Shown piece by piece: positions 44,449 to 57,211 of a DNA stretch of 64,000 bases. Where the stretch lies: positions 868,001 through 932,000 of the forward strand of contig CBDDKS010000006.1 in the NCBI GenBank assembly GCA_965230335.1. The letters are read 5' to 3'. The DNA is from CBDDKS01 sp965230335 (GTDB lineage: Bacteria > Pseudomonadota > Gammaproteobacteria > Enterobacterales > Kangiellaceae). The notes under the pieces were generated by a model, which saw nothing but the letters and a program-made list of their open reading frames with translations, did not search any database and was not told where the DNA came from. Each line of letters starts with the position of its first letter. Within the stretch, counting starts at the first letter, position 1. Made by a program: the position numbers and the translations under genes.

Positions 44449-45056
44449 TTGCCTTCTCTTTGAAAACGATCAATGACTTGCAGGATTTTATCTCTTGCTC
44501 GATGTAATAATACTCTTACATTAGACGAACTGACATCCAATAGGTTACAAATTTCATCCAAACTATAATCACCCGCTTCACGAAGCATTAACGCCTCTCT
44601 TTGATTGGGAGGCAGAATTGCAACATGCTTTTCAATACAGCCTTTTAGTTCTTCGGCCTGAATAATAGCATCTGGTGAATCATATTCCCATGGTTGAAAG
44701 TTGGCTGGTCGCCATTGTCCGTTATCTAAAAATCTCGGATCAGTTGCCCAGGATTCCTGAACCTGTTCCAATGAAACACTATGAGATTCTTTTCTACGTC
44801 GGGTTTTTGCCTCATTAGACACAATACGCATGACCCAACTTTTCAGACTTGAACGTCCTTCAAATTTAGGCAGCGCTTTAATTGCCGATAGCCAGGCTTC
44901 TTGAACAACTTCATCAGCAATAGAATCACCCGCTATGGAAGTAGCAATATACCTCATAGGGCGATACCATGCTTGGAGTACCTGTTTAAAAGCTTCTGCA
45001 TCCTTTTTGAGCAATCGCTTAACTAATTCACTGTCTTCTGGTAATCTGGCTGTCAT
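44442..45056 (-). CDS. ECF RNA polymerase sigma factor
   Basis: 204 aa. Region 2: FKQVLQAWYRPMRYIATSIA and ADEVVQEAWLSAIKALPKFE, LKSWVMRIVSNEAKTRRRK. Region 4: LPPNQREALMLREAGDYSLDEICNLLDVSSSNVRVLLHRARDKI (helix-turn-helix). A 50-residue linker joins them. It overlaps the anti-sigma gene. The DoxX gene, divergent and 160 bases away, is a likely regulon member. Confidence 0.93.
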   Translation of the reverse strand: MTARLPEDSELVKRLLKKDAEAFKQVLQAWYRPMRYIATSIAGDSIADEVVQEAWLSAIKALPKFEGRSSLKSWVMRIVSNEAKTRRRKESHSVSLEQVQESWATDPRFLDNGQWRPANFQPWEYDSPDAIIQAEELKGCIEKHVAILPPNQREALMLREAGDYSLDEICNLLDVSSSNVRVLLHRARDKILQVIDRFQREGKC

Positions 45057-45220
45057 TGTTGACCGTTTAAAATTCGGTATATCGTGTGTTTATGCCATTT
45101 TATGGATTAACACATAGAAAAACAAATTATTTACAAAAAATTGAACTCTTCAACTATTTGTAACATTCACACTATTTCTTACCTCTAAATAATAAATCCA
45201 AGAAAAATCAGGTACACTCC

Positions 45221-45886
45221 ATGAAAAAATCCTTATGCACTTGCCATCAGCTTTACAATACCATTTTGGATAAATTACAACTTGCCAATGGTGTTCCCTT
45301 ATTGTTGCTAAGAATATTTTTGGCCTTCATCATGATTAAAGCCGGATTAGGAAAACTGAACTTTGGTGCAGAAGATGCCAGTTTCTTTGCACTTTTTGGC
45401 CCACATCCGAATACAGTAGCATGGTTTCAACACTCTTTAGGTATGCCAATACCAGAAGTGATGGCATTTCTTGCTGGTTGGAGTGAATTTTTAGGCGGCT
45501 GTTTTCTTTTAGTTGGGTTTCTCACACGCATTGTGAGTATCCCATTAATGGTGACTATGATAGTTGCTGCAACCACAGTACACTGGGATAAAGGCTGGCA
45601 TGCACTTCCAGATAGTACATTAGTAATGCCTTGGGAATGGAGAACGGACTTGATTGAAGAAGGCAGTAAACGCAGAACTAAAGCCAGAGACATTCTTAAA
45701 GAACACAGTAATTATGACTGGATCACCTCTGCAGGTTCTATCACGATATTAAAAAATGGTATTGAATTTGCCGCTACTTACTTTTTAATGTTGCTGGTAT
45801 TGTTCTTCTACGGTGGTGGACGTTATGTCAGTCTTGATTTCTGGATTAAGCATATGTTCAAGAAAAATACTTCTGTAGGAACTTAA
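45221..45886 (+). CDS. DoxX family membrane protein
   Basis: 221 aa with four membrane helices: LLLRIFLAFIMIKAGLGKLN, VMAFLAGWSEFLGGCFLLVG, RIVSIPLMVTMIVAATTVHW and FAATYFLMLLVLFF. The RxxLAxxFxxxGxxKL pattern of DoxX is present. DoxX genes often accompany ECF sigma/anti-sigma pairs and copper- or oxidative-stress bufferin genes; the bufferin part is not here. TGTAAC at 45159-45164, at a distance suited to an ECF -35, precedes it. The 3' end overlaps the convergent dapE by 29 bases. Confidence 0.85.
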   Translation: MKKSLCTCHQLYNTILDKLQLANGVPLLLLRIFLAFIMIKAGLGKLNFGAEDASFFALFGPHPNTVAWFQHSLGMPIPEVMAFLAGWSEFLGGCFLLVGFLTRIVSIPLMVTMIVAATTVHWDKGWHALPDSTLVMPWEWRTDLIEEGSKRRTKARDILKEHSNYDWITSAGSITILKNGIEFAATYFLMLLVLFFYGGGRYVSLDFWIKHMFKKNTSVGT

Positions 45887-47033
45887 CGTAAATATCCCTT
45901 AAGGCTGTCATATCATTGACTGAAACCCGCTCATTCACCTGGTGTATCGTTTGATTCGATACACCAACCTCAAATACCTCTGGACAAATTGTGGCAACAA
46001 AACGTCCATCAGAGGTTCCACCGGATGTTGATAAGCTGGGTTTATTGCCCGTCACTTCTAAAATTGCATCATTCAAAACAGGCAACACATGGGATTTTCC
46101 TTCTGAAACATCCGTATGATAAGGAGAGCAAGGACGTTCCCAATGTAACTCATAATCACTGGTCACCTGGCTGATTTGTTTTTCAATTAATGTATTTAAT
46201 GTATTTTCACACCATAAGTGACTATAGCGAATATTGAAATGTATTCGACAGAAACCGGGACTGATATTATCTACAAATTCACCTGAATGAATATGGGTCA
46301 CCTGTAAACTGGTTCCTGATAAAATATCATCGCCTGAGTCCCATTCAATCGCATTCAGCAAGTGTAAGACACTGCCCATTTTATGGACAGGATTACGAAT
46401 ATGGTGTGGATAGCCTACATGACCAGCTTTACCTTCTAATGTTAATGTGCCAGAAATAGCGCCTCTGCGCCCTACTTTGATGGTATCACCCGTATGAGAC
46501 GCCGCCGAAGGCTCTGCAACAATACAGGCATCTAACGTTAACTCCTGTTGCTTCAAACAATCGACAATGGCTCTCATGCCATACTCAGCTTCTCCTTCTT
46601 CATCCGATGTTATTAATACATAAATATGGGTATCTGAGGCATCATGCTTTGATAAATACATTTCAATAGCCGAAAGAAAGCAGGCAATACCGCTTTTCAT
46701 ATCAGCTGCCCCTCTTCCATAAAGATAACCTTCTGACAATTGACCTGCAAAAGGTGGAAAACGCCATTGTTCTAACTCTCCTGCTGGAACGACATCCGTA
46801 TGACCAACAAAGGCTACCGATTTCTCTGCATTGCCTATTGATGCAATTAAATTAGTCACACCATTTAGGACAAAAGTCTGGCATTGAAACCCCATAGAGG
46901 ACAGTCGCTCTTCGATAAAGACCATGCAACCGCCATCTTGAGGAGAAATCGAAGAAATCCGTAATAACTGTTGAGTATCGCGTATTAATTTCACGACGTT
47001 ATCAGATAAACCAAAATCTTCTTTTTGATTCAT
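45858..47033 (-). CDS. dapE: Succinyl-diaminopimelate desuccinylase
   Basis: 391 aa M20 metallopeptidase. GHTDVVPAGELEQWRFPPF, YGRGAADMKSGIA and SDEEGEAEYGMRAI give the dinuclear zinc ligands and catalytic Glu; SGGTSDGRFVA near the C-terminus is a DapE hallmark. It hydrolyses N-succinyl-LL-diaminopimelate in lysine and peptidoglycan synthesis. Not linked here to dapD or dapC. Confidence 0.95.
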   Translation of the reverse strand: MNQKEDFGLSDNVVKLIRDTQQLLRISSISPQDGGCMVFIEERLSSMGFQCQTFVLNGVTNLIASIGNAEKSVAFVGHTDVVPAGELEQWRFPPFAGQLSEGYLYGRGAADMKSGIACFLSAIEMYLSKHDASDTHIYVLITSDEEGEAEYGMRAIVDCLKQQELTLDACIVAEPSAASHTGDTIKVGRRGAISGTLTLEGKAGHVGYPHHIRNPVHKMGSVLHLLNAIEWDSGDDILSGTSLQVTHIHSGEFVDNISPGFCRIHFNIRYSHLWCENTLNTLIEKQISQVTSDYELHWERPCSPYHTDVSEGKSHVLPVLNDAILEVTGNKPSLSTSGGTSDGRFVATICPEVFEVGVSNQTIHQVNERVSVNDMTALRDIYVKFLQKYFS

Positions 47034-47133
47034 AATACAATTTGGCCTTTCATGACTTGGAGTATTTGAGGTTACTTTAGCACATTCATTTAAAAAAGGT
47101 ATTTTTGTCTCAAATCTGTGCTCTTTAATTCTT

Positions 47134-48774
47134 TCAAGCTTTCCAGGCTGAGCGTCTAATCAATAAAATGGCTGGCAATAAACCTAATATCACCAATGTA
47201 ATGGCGGGCATGGCAGCCAGCTCCCATTCACCCTCTGAGGTAAATTCGAAAATTTTTACCGCTAAAGTATCCCATCCTGAAGGTCGCAATAGCAAAGTTG
47301 CCGGCATCTCTTTCATCACATCAACAAAGACTAATAATGCACCTGTTAGCAACCCTGGTTTTAATAAAGGCAGATAAATACGATAAATCATCTGTTTTTG
47401 ATGACATCCTAAATTTCTCGCAGCATCTTTTAACGACGGTGTAATCTTTTCAAAACAGGTTTCTAATGGTCCAAATGCAACAAAGAAAAAGCGCACCATA
47501 TAAGCAAACAACAGCGCAATCACACTGGCTGATAATAAAAACACTGTCCAGCCCATGGTTTCATATAATGGATTTAAAGAATATTTGGCTACAAAATTTA
47601 AACTTAACATCACACCAATAGCCAAGACAGAACCAGGAATAGCATACCCCAGTCTCATAATAAATGTCACTTTATGCAACCAGTGATCTTGATAAAAATA
47701 TTTCATAAAAACCACAAAAAAAGAAATACCAACAATTAAAACCGCAGCAGAAAAGCCTAAAACAAAAGTGTGCCAAAAATAAGCAATGTATTCGATACCG
47801 ACGGTCACTAAACTGGAAAAGCTCCATAATGATAATTGTAGTAATGGCAATAAGAATGAAATCAAAAAAACACTGAATGCAAAAAATGAAACCAGCCATT
47901 TTTGCCTGACGTTTAATGAAATTCTTTGTCTATGCTGGGATGTGTCTTTATTTTGGAAAAAGCGAATTTTCTTACGAGAGTATTGTTCACTGACAAGCAT
48001 AACAAATACAAACAATAATAAAATACTCGAAATTTGTGCTGCTGTACTTAAACTGCGTAAATCAAACCATGTTTTATAGATTGCTGTAGTAAAAGTGTTA
48101 TAGTTAAAAATAGATACCGCACCAAAATCAGCTAAAGTTTCCATCATCACCAAACTTAAACCAGCAAAAATAGCAGGTCTATTTGTTGGCAATACTACTT
48201 TAAAAAAAGCCTTCCAGGGATTTAAACCCAGACTTCGTGCCGTTTCATAATGTGACAAACCCTGCATTAAAAATGAAGAGCGTGCTAACATATAAACATA
48301 AGGAAAAAAAACGAAGGTTAAAACCAGACTGACACCCAATCCATTTCGAATATCAGGAATCATAGTTGCATTTTTACCTAACCAGGATTGTAATGGCCCT
48401 CCATAATCAAAAAAGCCCAATGCGACAAAAGCCAAAACATAAGCAGGCATAGCTATCGGCAAGACTAAAGCCCACTCTAACCACTTCCTGCCTGGAAATT
48501 CACAACAGGTTGTAAACCATGCCAGACTCACTCCTAATACAAAAACACCCACACCAACGAACACAACCAATTGTAATGTATTCCAAAAAAACTCCTGAAA
48601 CAAAGTATCTAAAATATGCTGCCAATGTTCAACATTGATCGTCATCCATGACAACAGTATCCATACCAGGGGTAAACTCATCACGGCGACGAGTAAAAAA
48701 ATGGTGATACGTATAGAGGTTGTTGCCCTGCTACTTTTAGCTATCCTGTTTTTTGTTAAATACATGGTTTCCAT
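47134..48774 (-). CDS. fbpB: Ferric iron ABC transporter permease
   Basis: 546 aa with about 12 membrane helices in two halves, each with a permease EAA-like loop (ETARSLGLNPWKAFFKVVLPTNRPA and DAARNLGCHQKQMIYRIYLPLLKP). This is the fused two-domain permease of FbpB/FutB/AfuB type. It follows the binding protein by about 50 bases. No ATPase gene follows; dapE is next. Confidence 0.9.
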   Translation of the reverse strand: METMYLTKNRIAKSSRATTSIRITIFLLVAVMSLPLVWILLSWMTINVEHWQHILDTLFQEFFWNTLQLVVFVGVGVFVLGVSLAWFTTCCEFPGRKWLEWALVLPIAMPAYVLAFVALGFFDYGGPLQSWLGKNATMIPDIRNGLGVSLVLTFVFFPYVYMLARSSFLMQGLSHYETARSLGLNPWKAFFKVVLPTNRPAIFAGLSLVMMETLADFGAVSIFNYNTFTTAIYKTWFDLRSLSTAAQISSILLLFVFVMLVSEQYSRKKIRFFQNKDTSQHRQRISLNVRQKWLVSFFAFSVFLISFLLPLLQLSLWSFSSLVTVGIEYIAYFWHTFVLGFSAAVLIVGISFFVVFMKYFYQDHWLHKVTFIMRLGYAIPGSVLAIGVMLSLNFVAKYSLNPLYETMGWTVFLLSASVIALLFAYMVRFFFVAFGPLETCFEKITPSLKDAARNLGCHQKQMIYRIYLPLLKPGLLTGALLVFVDVMKEMPATLLLRPSGWDTLAVKIFEFTSEGEWELAAMPAITLVILGLLPAILLIRRSAWKA

Positions 48775-48826
48775 AAAGACTGGGATCCTTTTAAATATAC
48801 ATCCGGAATATTAACAAAAAAGCATC

Positions 48827-49858
48827 TTAACGGTAGCCAGCCTTATCCATAAGTTTAACCGCTCTGCTCTGCAAACGCCCCATTTCGTTGACATTTAAAT
48901 CATCGCGTTTGAACTTGCCCCAACTTAATACGGTGTCATCCCATTGTGTTGCTCCTCTTACAGGGTATTCCATATTAAGACTTGCTAAAATATCTTGTGC
49001 ATCTTTGCCTAGTAACCATTTCAAAAACTTTTTAGCCGCTTTTGGATTTTTTGCATGTCGTGTCACGCCTGCACCTGAAATATTGACGTGAACGCCTGAA
49101 GTTTTTTGATTTGGCCAAAAAAGTGCTAATGGAATGTCAGGATTTTTTTTCTGCAACCTTCCGAAGTAATAAGTATTTACTATACCCACATCACATACAC
49201 CGGCAACAATGGCTTCCATGACTTTTGTATCATTAGAAAAAGGTTTAACTGCCAAGTTATTCACCCAGCTTTTAATAACCGACTCTGTCTTGGCATCACC
49301 CATTCTTGCAATCATGGAAGCAACTAACGATTGATTATAGACTTTTTTTGATGTTCTCAAGCAAAGACGGCCTTTCCATTTATTGCTACCCAAGTCTTCA
49401 TAGGTTGAAAGTTCTGATGTTTTTACTCTTTCTTTACTATAAACAATGGTTCGTGCACGTATAGATAATCCTGTCCAATGATTGTTTGGATCTATTAAGT
49501 AGTCTGGAAGTAACCCTTTAAAGAAATTCTTAGGTAATTCTTGTAATACGTTTTGTTCAGTAGCATACCATAAATTGCCGGCATCAACAGTGATCAATAA
49601 GTCAGCTTTTGTTGCTTTGCCTTCATCTTTCAATCGTTCAATGAGTGGTGCTGCTTTACTTGTTACATAAGAAATTTTTACACCTGTCTGCTTCTCATAC
49701 AATGCAAAAAGCGGTTTTATCAAATGTTCCTTTCGTGAAGAATACACATTAATTTCTTCACTTAATACCGTTTGAACGGAGCTCAATAATATAGTCAATC
49801 CTATTAAACGATAAATACATTTTCTTTTTAATAATGTTTGCACAGAAAAAAACCTCAT
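48827..49858 (-). CDS. fbpA: Periplasmic ferric iron binding protein
   Basis: 343 aa. Signal peptide up to about residue 33, then EEINVYSSRKEHLIKPLFAL, the start of the FutA/FbpA class, KADLLITVDAGNLWYA, and the paired Tyr iron ligands in VGIVNTYYFGRL. It delivers Fe3+ to the permease encoded downstream. Expression is probably Fur-controlled: a Fur-like box overlaps its promoter. Confidence 0.93.
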   Translation of the reverse strand: MRFFSVQTLLKRKCIYRLIGLTILLSSVQTVLSEEINVYSSRKEHLIKPLFALYEKQTGVKISYVTSKAAPLIERLKDEGKATKADLLITVDAGNLWYATEQNVLQELPKNFFKGLLPDYLIDPNNHWTGLSIRARTIVYSKERVKTSELSTYEDLGSNKWKGRLCLRTSKKVYNQSLVASMIARMGDAKTESVIKSWVNNLAVKPFSNDTKVMEAIVAGVCDVGIVNTYYFGRLQKKNPDIPLALFWPNQKTSGVHVNISGAGVTRHAKNPKAAKKFLKWLLGKDAQDILASLNMEYPVRGATQWDDTVLSWGKFKRDDLNVNEMGRLQSRAVKLMDKAGYR

Positions 49859-49881
49859 GGGTTAACGCCATAGTAAAAACA

Positions 49882-49911
49882 AATGATAATTATTCTTATT
49901 AGAAAAGGCAA
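49882..49911 (-). promoter_or_regulatory. fbpA promoter overlapped by a Fur box
   Basis: Minus strand: TTGCCT (49906-49911), 17 bases, TATCAT (49883-49888). The plus-strand stretch TGATAATTATTCTTA (49884-49898) resembles the 7-1-7 Fur motif TGATAATnATTATCA and covers the -10, 25 bases before the start codon. Confidence 0.75.
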
Positions 49912-49922
49912 TAAAAATATTT

Positions 49923-49946
49923 TAACCTCAGCTGAACATAAGAAAA
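49923..49946 (+). repeat. Solo left end of the TAACCTCA element family (copy D)
   Basis: TAACCTCAGCTGAACATAAG then AAAA, near-identical to the ends at 28257, 28363 and 29852. It is followed by a hairpin TTCACATG/CATGTGAA. No opposite end was found before the rRNA operon. Confidence 0.6.
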
Positions 49947-49974
49947 GTTCACATGATTGACATGTGAATCACAG

Positions 49975-50061
49975 TTCGCCCAAATCAACCTAACAAACTT
50001 GTCATCTTAAAGCTGGAATCTTCCTCCTTTCGCCCAAATCAACCTACAAACTTGTCATCTT
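49975..50061 (+). repeat. Pair of 33/34-bp direct repeats beyond the rRNA terminator
   Basis: TTCGCCCAAATCAACCTAAC... (49975-50008) and the same sequence lacking one A (50029-50061), separated by 20 bases. Not coding. They lie between the iron importer promoter and the rRNA terminator. Confidence 0.7.
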
Positions 50062-50085
50062 TCTGCTTAATGACATTTATTCAAT

Positions 50086-50117
50086 CAAAAAAAAAGCCCC
50101 TGATACAGGGGCTTTTT
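50086..50117 (-). terminator. Terminator of the rRNA operon
   Basis: A 12-bp GC-rich stem AAAAAGCCCCTG/CAGGGGCTTTTT (50091-50117) with a 3-base loop, followed on the minus strand by nine T (50087-50095). It lies 10 bases after 5S rRNA. Confidence 0.93.
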
Positions 50118-50125
50118 AAAATAAA

Positions 50126-50244
50126 TGCCTGGCAACGACCTACTCTCACATGGGGAAACCCCACACTACCATCGGCGCTAAACGTCTTCACTTCTGAGTT
50201 CGAGATGGATTCAGGTGGTTCCCGTTCGCTATGCCTACCAGGCA
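50126..50244 (-). rRNA. rrf: 5S ribosomal RNA
   Basis: About 119 bases. Terminal stem TGCCTGG/CCAGGCA, the loop region CGAACTCAGAAGTGAA read on the minus strand, and TGTGGGGTTTCCCCATGTGA near the 3' end all fit bacterial 5S rRNA. Last gene of the operon; exact ends are estimated from E. coli. Confidence 0.96.
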
Positions 50245-50357
50245 AAACCGTTACAATTCAAATTCGTCACACAAACACTTCTTCGTTCTTCAATACTTTT
50301 GATAAACAACTAAAACAATACATAACTCCATAACCTCAAAACAACTTGGGGTTATAT

Positions 50358-53242
<2,885 letters not shown>

Positions 53243-53343
53243 TATAACCCCAAATTGTCTTCACAAATGGGTATTACACGACAAGTTATGTGTGCTTTAG
53301 TAACTTAATTGTTTACCTTCAGCGCTTGTGTGACTCATTTGAA

Positions 53344-53355
53344 TTGTTAAAGAAC
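53344..53355 (-). promoter_or_regulatory. boxA antitermination site before 23S rRNA
   Basis: Minus-strand GTTCTTTAACAA, the boxA core recognised by NusB-S10, in the tRNA-Ala to 23S spacer. A second copy precedes 16S. Confidence 0.75.
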
Positions 53356-53504
53356 TTCTCTGATAAATTTCAGAGCTCAATATACCTAGATAACGCTCAA
53401 TACTAGATACACTCAGCTCTGACATTTTTCTTTCAGTAAATATGCTATACAACGACTTGTTTCATTGGACTGGAACTGTGTGGACTTAGGTACTATCCGG
53501 GGGG

Positions 53505-53580
53505 TGGTGGAGCTATGCGGGATCGAACCGCAGACCTCCTGAATGCAAATCAGGCGCTCTCCCAGCTGAGCTATAGCCCC
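53505..53580 (-). tRNA. tRNA-Ala (anticodon TGC)
   Basis: 76 bases from GGGGCTATAGCTCAGCTGGG to TCCACCA, so the CCA end is encoded. Anticodon stem-loop CTGATTTGCATTCAG, TGC read for alanine; T-arm GGTTCGATCC. In the 16S-23S spacer. Confidence 0.97.
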
Positions 53581-53620
53581 ATATTCATCTTCTCTTTTCA
53601 TTTCTCTTAGAGAACCCAAC

Positions 53621-53682
<62 letters not shown>

Positions 53683-53697
<15 letters not shown>

Positions 53698-53723
53698 ATT
53701 TCTTTCTCAACCCAGACTGTCTT
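53683..53723 (-). repeat. 41-bp direct repeat, copy 1 (spans tRNA-Ile 5' end)
   Basis: Plus strand begins CTGAGCTACAGACCTATTTC and runs to CTGTCTT; identical over 41 bases to 53817-53857. It contains the first 15 bases of tRNA-Ile and its 5' flank. Confidence 0.9.
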
Positions 53724-53810
53724 TTTGACATACCTCCCTGTAGATTAAGCCAGCTCATCATCCCTGCTTCGCGTTCAAGGTGCTGCGAAGCTATGCTTCG
53801 GTCACCTTTC

Positions 53811-53857
53811 ACCCAACTGAGCTACAGACCTATTTCTTTCTCAACCCAGACTGTCTT
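53811..53857 (-). pseudogene. Truncated tRNA-Ile duplicate (41-bp repeat, copy 2)
   Basis: Minus strand repeats AGGTCTGTAGCTCAGTTGGG, the tRNA-Ile 5' acceptor strand and D-arm start, and its 5' flank exactly. It then diverges after about 20 tRNA bases into unrelated sequence with a GCTTCGC/GCGAAGC hairpin. No anticodon or T-arm follows. Confidence 0.85.
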
Positions 53858-53966
53858 GACAGACTTCCTTAAACAACACACTCCCAACTATCTTGCTTAG
53901 CATATCTACCTGTTTCGATGAAATAATCTGTGTGAACACTCTGCATAAATTCCGACTTCTTTGTGG

Positions 53967-55507
<1,541 letters not shown>

Positions 55508-55641
55508 AAATCATTAAACTTGTTTCTTACTCAGAATCGATTTCTTCTCTTCACTTTAATTGACTTAAAGCTTGGGTCTCGTCATCTATCTGATTTTTCG
55601 TCAAAATATATGCGAGTGCCCACACAGATTATTTCATCTCT

Positions 55642-55653
55642 TTGTTAAAGAAC
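55642..55653 (-). promoter_or_regulatory. boxA antitermination site in the rRNA leader
   Basis: Minus-strand GTTCTTTAACAA, identical to the site before 23S, about 135 bases before 16S rRNA. Confidence 0.75.
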
Positions 55654-55681
55654 TGCGTCATCTCATGTGACTGGGCCGCGA

Positions 55682-55709
55682 ATTATACACCCATATACAT
55701 ACCTGTCAA
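55682..55709 (-). promoter_or_regulatory. rRNA operon promoter
   Basis: Minus strand: consensus TTGACA (55704-55709), 16-base spacer, consensus TATAAT (55682-55687), then a GC-rich TCGCGGCCC discriminator, the mark of stringently controlled stable RNA promoters. No second tandem promoter was evident in 55508-55841. Confidence 0.93.
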
Positions 55710-55785
55710 CTAACTCGTAAAAATTATTCGATATCACAGGATTTTTTCTGATTTCCAAGTATAAACTAAAATATTATTTGAGATA

Positions 55786-55817
55786 ATTAGAGCCTGTTTA
55801 TCTTTTACAGGCCTAAT
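55786..55817 (-). terminator. Hairpin after tyrS
   Basis: ATTAGAGCCTGT pairs with ACAGGCCTAAT (one mismatch) over a 9-base loop, 25 bases beyond the tyrS stop. No U-run follows, so termination is only probable. The left arm is a copy of the TAGAGCCTGTTTA repeat. Confidence 0.5.
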
Positions 55818-55841
55818 CATAAAAAGCAACTCATCCCGATC

Positions 55842-57038
55842 TTAAACTAGAGTCACTTTCGCTATTTTCTTTTTCCCGGCCTGTATCAAATATTGACCTC
55901 TTTCCAACATTAAAGAAGGCTCAACAACCTGCCAATCCACTTTGACACGCTGATTCTTTAACATATCCTTCGCTTGAGCTGAATTACTGGCCAGGTTTGC
56001 CTGATTTATCACTCGACCAATCGGTAAAGCATCGCCTTCTTCTAATGCTAAAGTCACTTCCGGACAATCTTCTGGTATAACACCTTCCTGAATAATATTA
56101 CCTGCACCTTTATGGGCATTGAGTGCAGCATCTTCCCCATGAAACCGAGTGATAATTTCTTTAGCCAATTCAATTTTTATATCTCTCGGATTCATGCCAT
56201 CATCCAATGCTTGCTTGAGTTGTGCAATTTCCTGATTGGTTTTAAATGATAATAAATCAAAATAGCGCCATATTAAGCTATCTGGCATAGAGACTATTTT
56301 TTGATACATACTGCCTGCTGCTTCGTCAACACCAACATAATTACCCAATGATTTCGACATTTTTTGCACACCATCCAAACCTTCCAGTAATGGTAACGTA
56401 ATAACCACTTGCGGCTTTATGCCATAATCCTTTTGTAATTCTCTCCCCATTAACAAGTTAAATTTCTGATCGGTGCCCCCTAGCTCTATATCACATTCTA
56501 ATGCCACGGAATCATAACCTTGTACCAAAGGATACAAAAATTCATGAATGGCAATGGATTTGCCTTCCGTGTAACGTTTTTTAAAATCATCTCTTTCCAG
56601 CATGCGAGCAACCGTTTGATGAGAAGCCAATTTTAGCAAGCCCGAAGCACCTAAACTTTCACACCACTCTGAATTAAACGCAACTCGGGTTTTTTCAGGA
56701 TCTAATATTTTAAAAATCTGAGCTTCATAGGTTTTCGCGTTATCTAATATTTGTTCCTTTGTCAAAGGTGGACGCGTTGCGCTTTTACCTGTTGGATCAC
56801 CAATCATTCCCGTAAAATCGCCGATTAAAAAAATAACTTCGTGGCCTAACTGTTGAAACTGTCGTAGTTTATTAATCAATACTGTATGACCAAGATGCAA
56901 ATCAGGTGCTGTTGGGTCAAAACCTGCTTTGACTGTTAATTTTTCCCCACTGTCCAACAAAGCCTTTAATTCAGACTCAACCAAAATTTCATCGGTTCCC
57001 CGTTTAAGATTATCAAATATTTCTGAAATGCTATTCAT
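55842..57038 (-). CDS. tyrS: Tyrosyl-tRNA synthetase
   Basis: 398 aa class I synthetase. PDLHLGHTVLINKLRQFQ carries the HIGH motif as HLGH, KMSKS is intact in GVQKMSKSLGNYV, and an S4 domain closes the protein (AKDMLKNQRVKVDWQVVEPS). It is the TyrRZ-type variant (about 400 aa, HLGH) found in many gammaproteobacteria including Pseudomonas, where tyrS also precedes an rRNA operon. GGGAG supports the start at 57038; an upstream in-frame TTG is rejected. Confidence 0.96.
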   Translation of the reverse strand: MNSISEIFDNLKRGTDEILVESELKALLDSGEKLTVKAGFDPTAPDLHLGHTVLINKLRQFQQLGHEVIFLIGDFTGMIGDPTGKSATRPPLTKEQILDNAKTYEAQIFKILDPEKTRVAFNSEWCESLGASGLLKLASHQTVARMLERDDFKKRYTEGKSIAIHEFLYPLVQGYDSVALECDIELGGTDQKFNLLMGRELQKDYGIKPQVVITLPLLEGLDGVQKMSKSLGNYVGVDEAAGSMYQKIVSMPDSLIWRYFDLLSFKTNQEIAQLKQALDDGMNPRDIKIELAKEIITRFHGEDAALNAHKGAGNIIQEGVIPEDCPEVTLALEEGDALPIGRVINQANLASNSAQAKDMLKNQRVKVDWQVVEPSLMLERGQYLIQAGKKKIAKVTLV

Positions 57039-57146
57039 TACTGCTCCCAAACAGCTGTATTAACTTAACCAAACTCCGTATTTATACTGAAACTGTTCGA
57101 AGATGCAAGCATATGAATCAATAAATCCCTTTGAATGCTCATAACG

Positions 57147-57188
57147 TTAGAGGCTGAATGAGTGATATGTGACTCATTCAGCCTCTAA
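57147..57188. terminator. Perfect 17-bp hairpin between yceI and tyrS
   Basis: TTAGAGGCTGAATGAGT and its exact complement are separated by 8 bases, 24 bases after the YceI-family stop. Strong stem, no clear T-run; likely the end of the upstream transcript. Confidence 0.65.
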
Positions 57189-57211
57189 ATAAGTATTGTT
57201 TTATAATTTAT

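Noticed and set aside
53761..53831. Possible third tRNA in the 16S-23S spacer
   Set aside because: Only the 5' 20 bases match tRNA-Ile; there is no anticodon or T-arm, so it is listed as a truncated duplicate.
57147..57188. Perfect inverted repeat as a possible phage attachment or dimer-resolution site
   Set aside because: No integrase or prophage nearby; a transcript-end hairpin explains it more simply.
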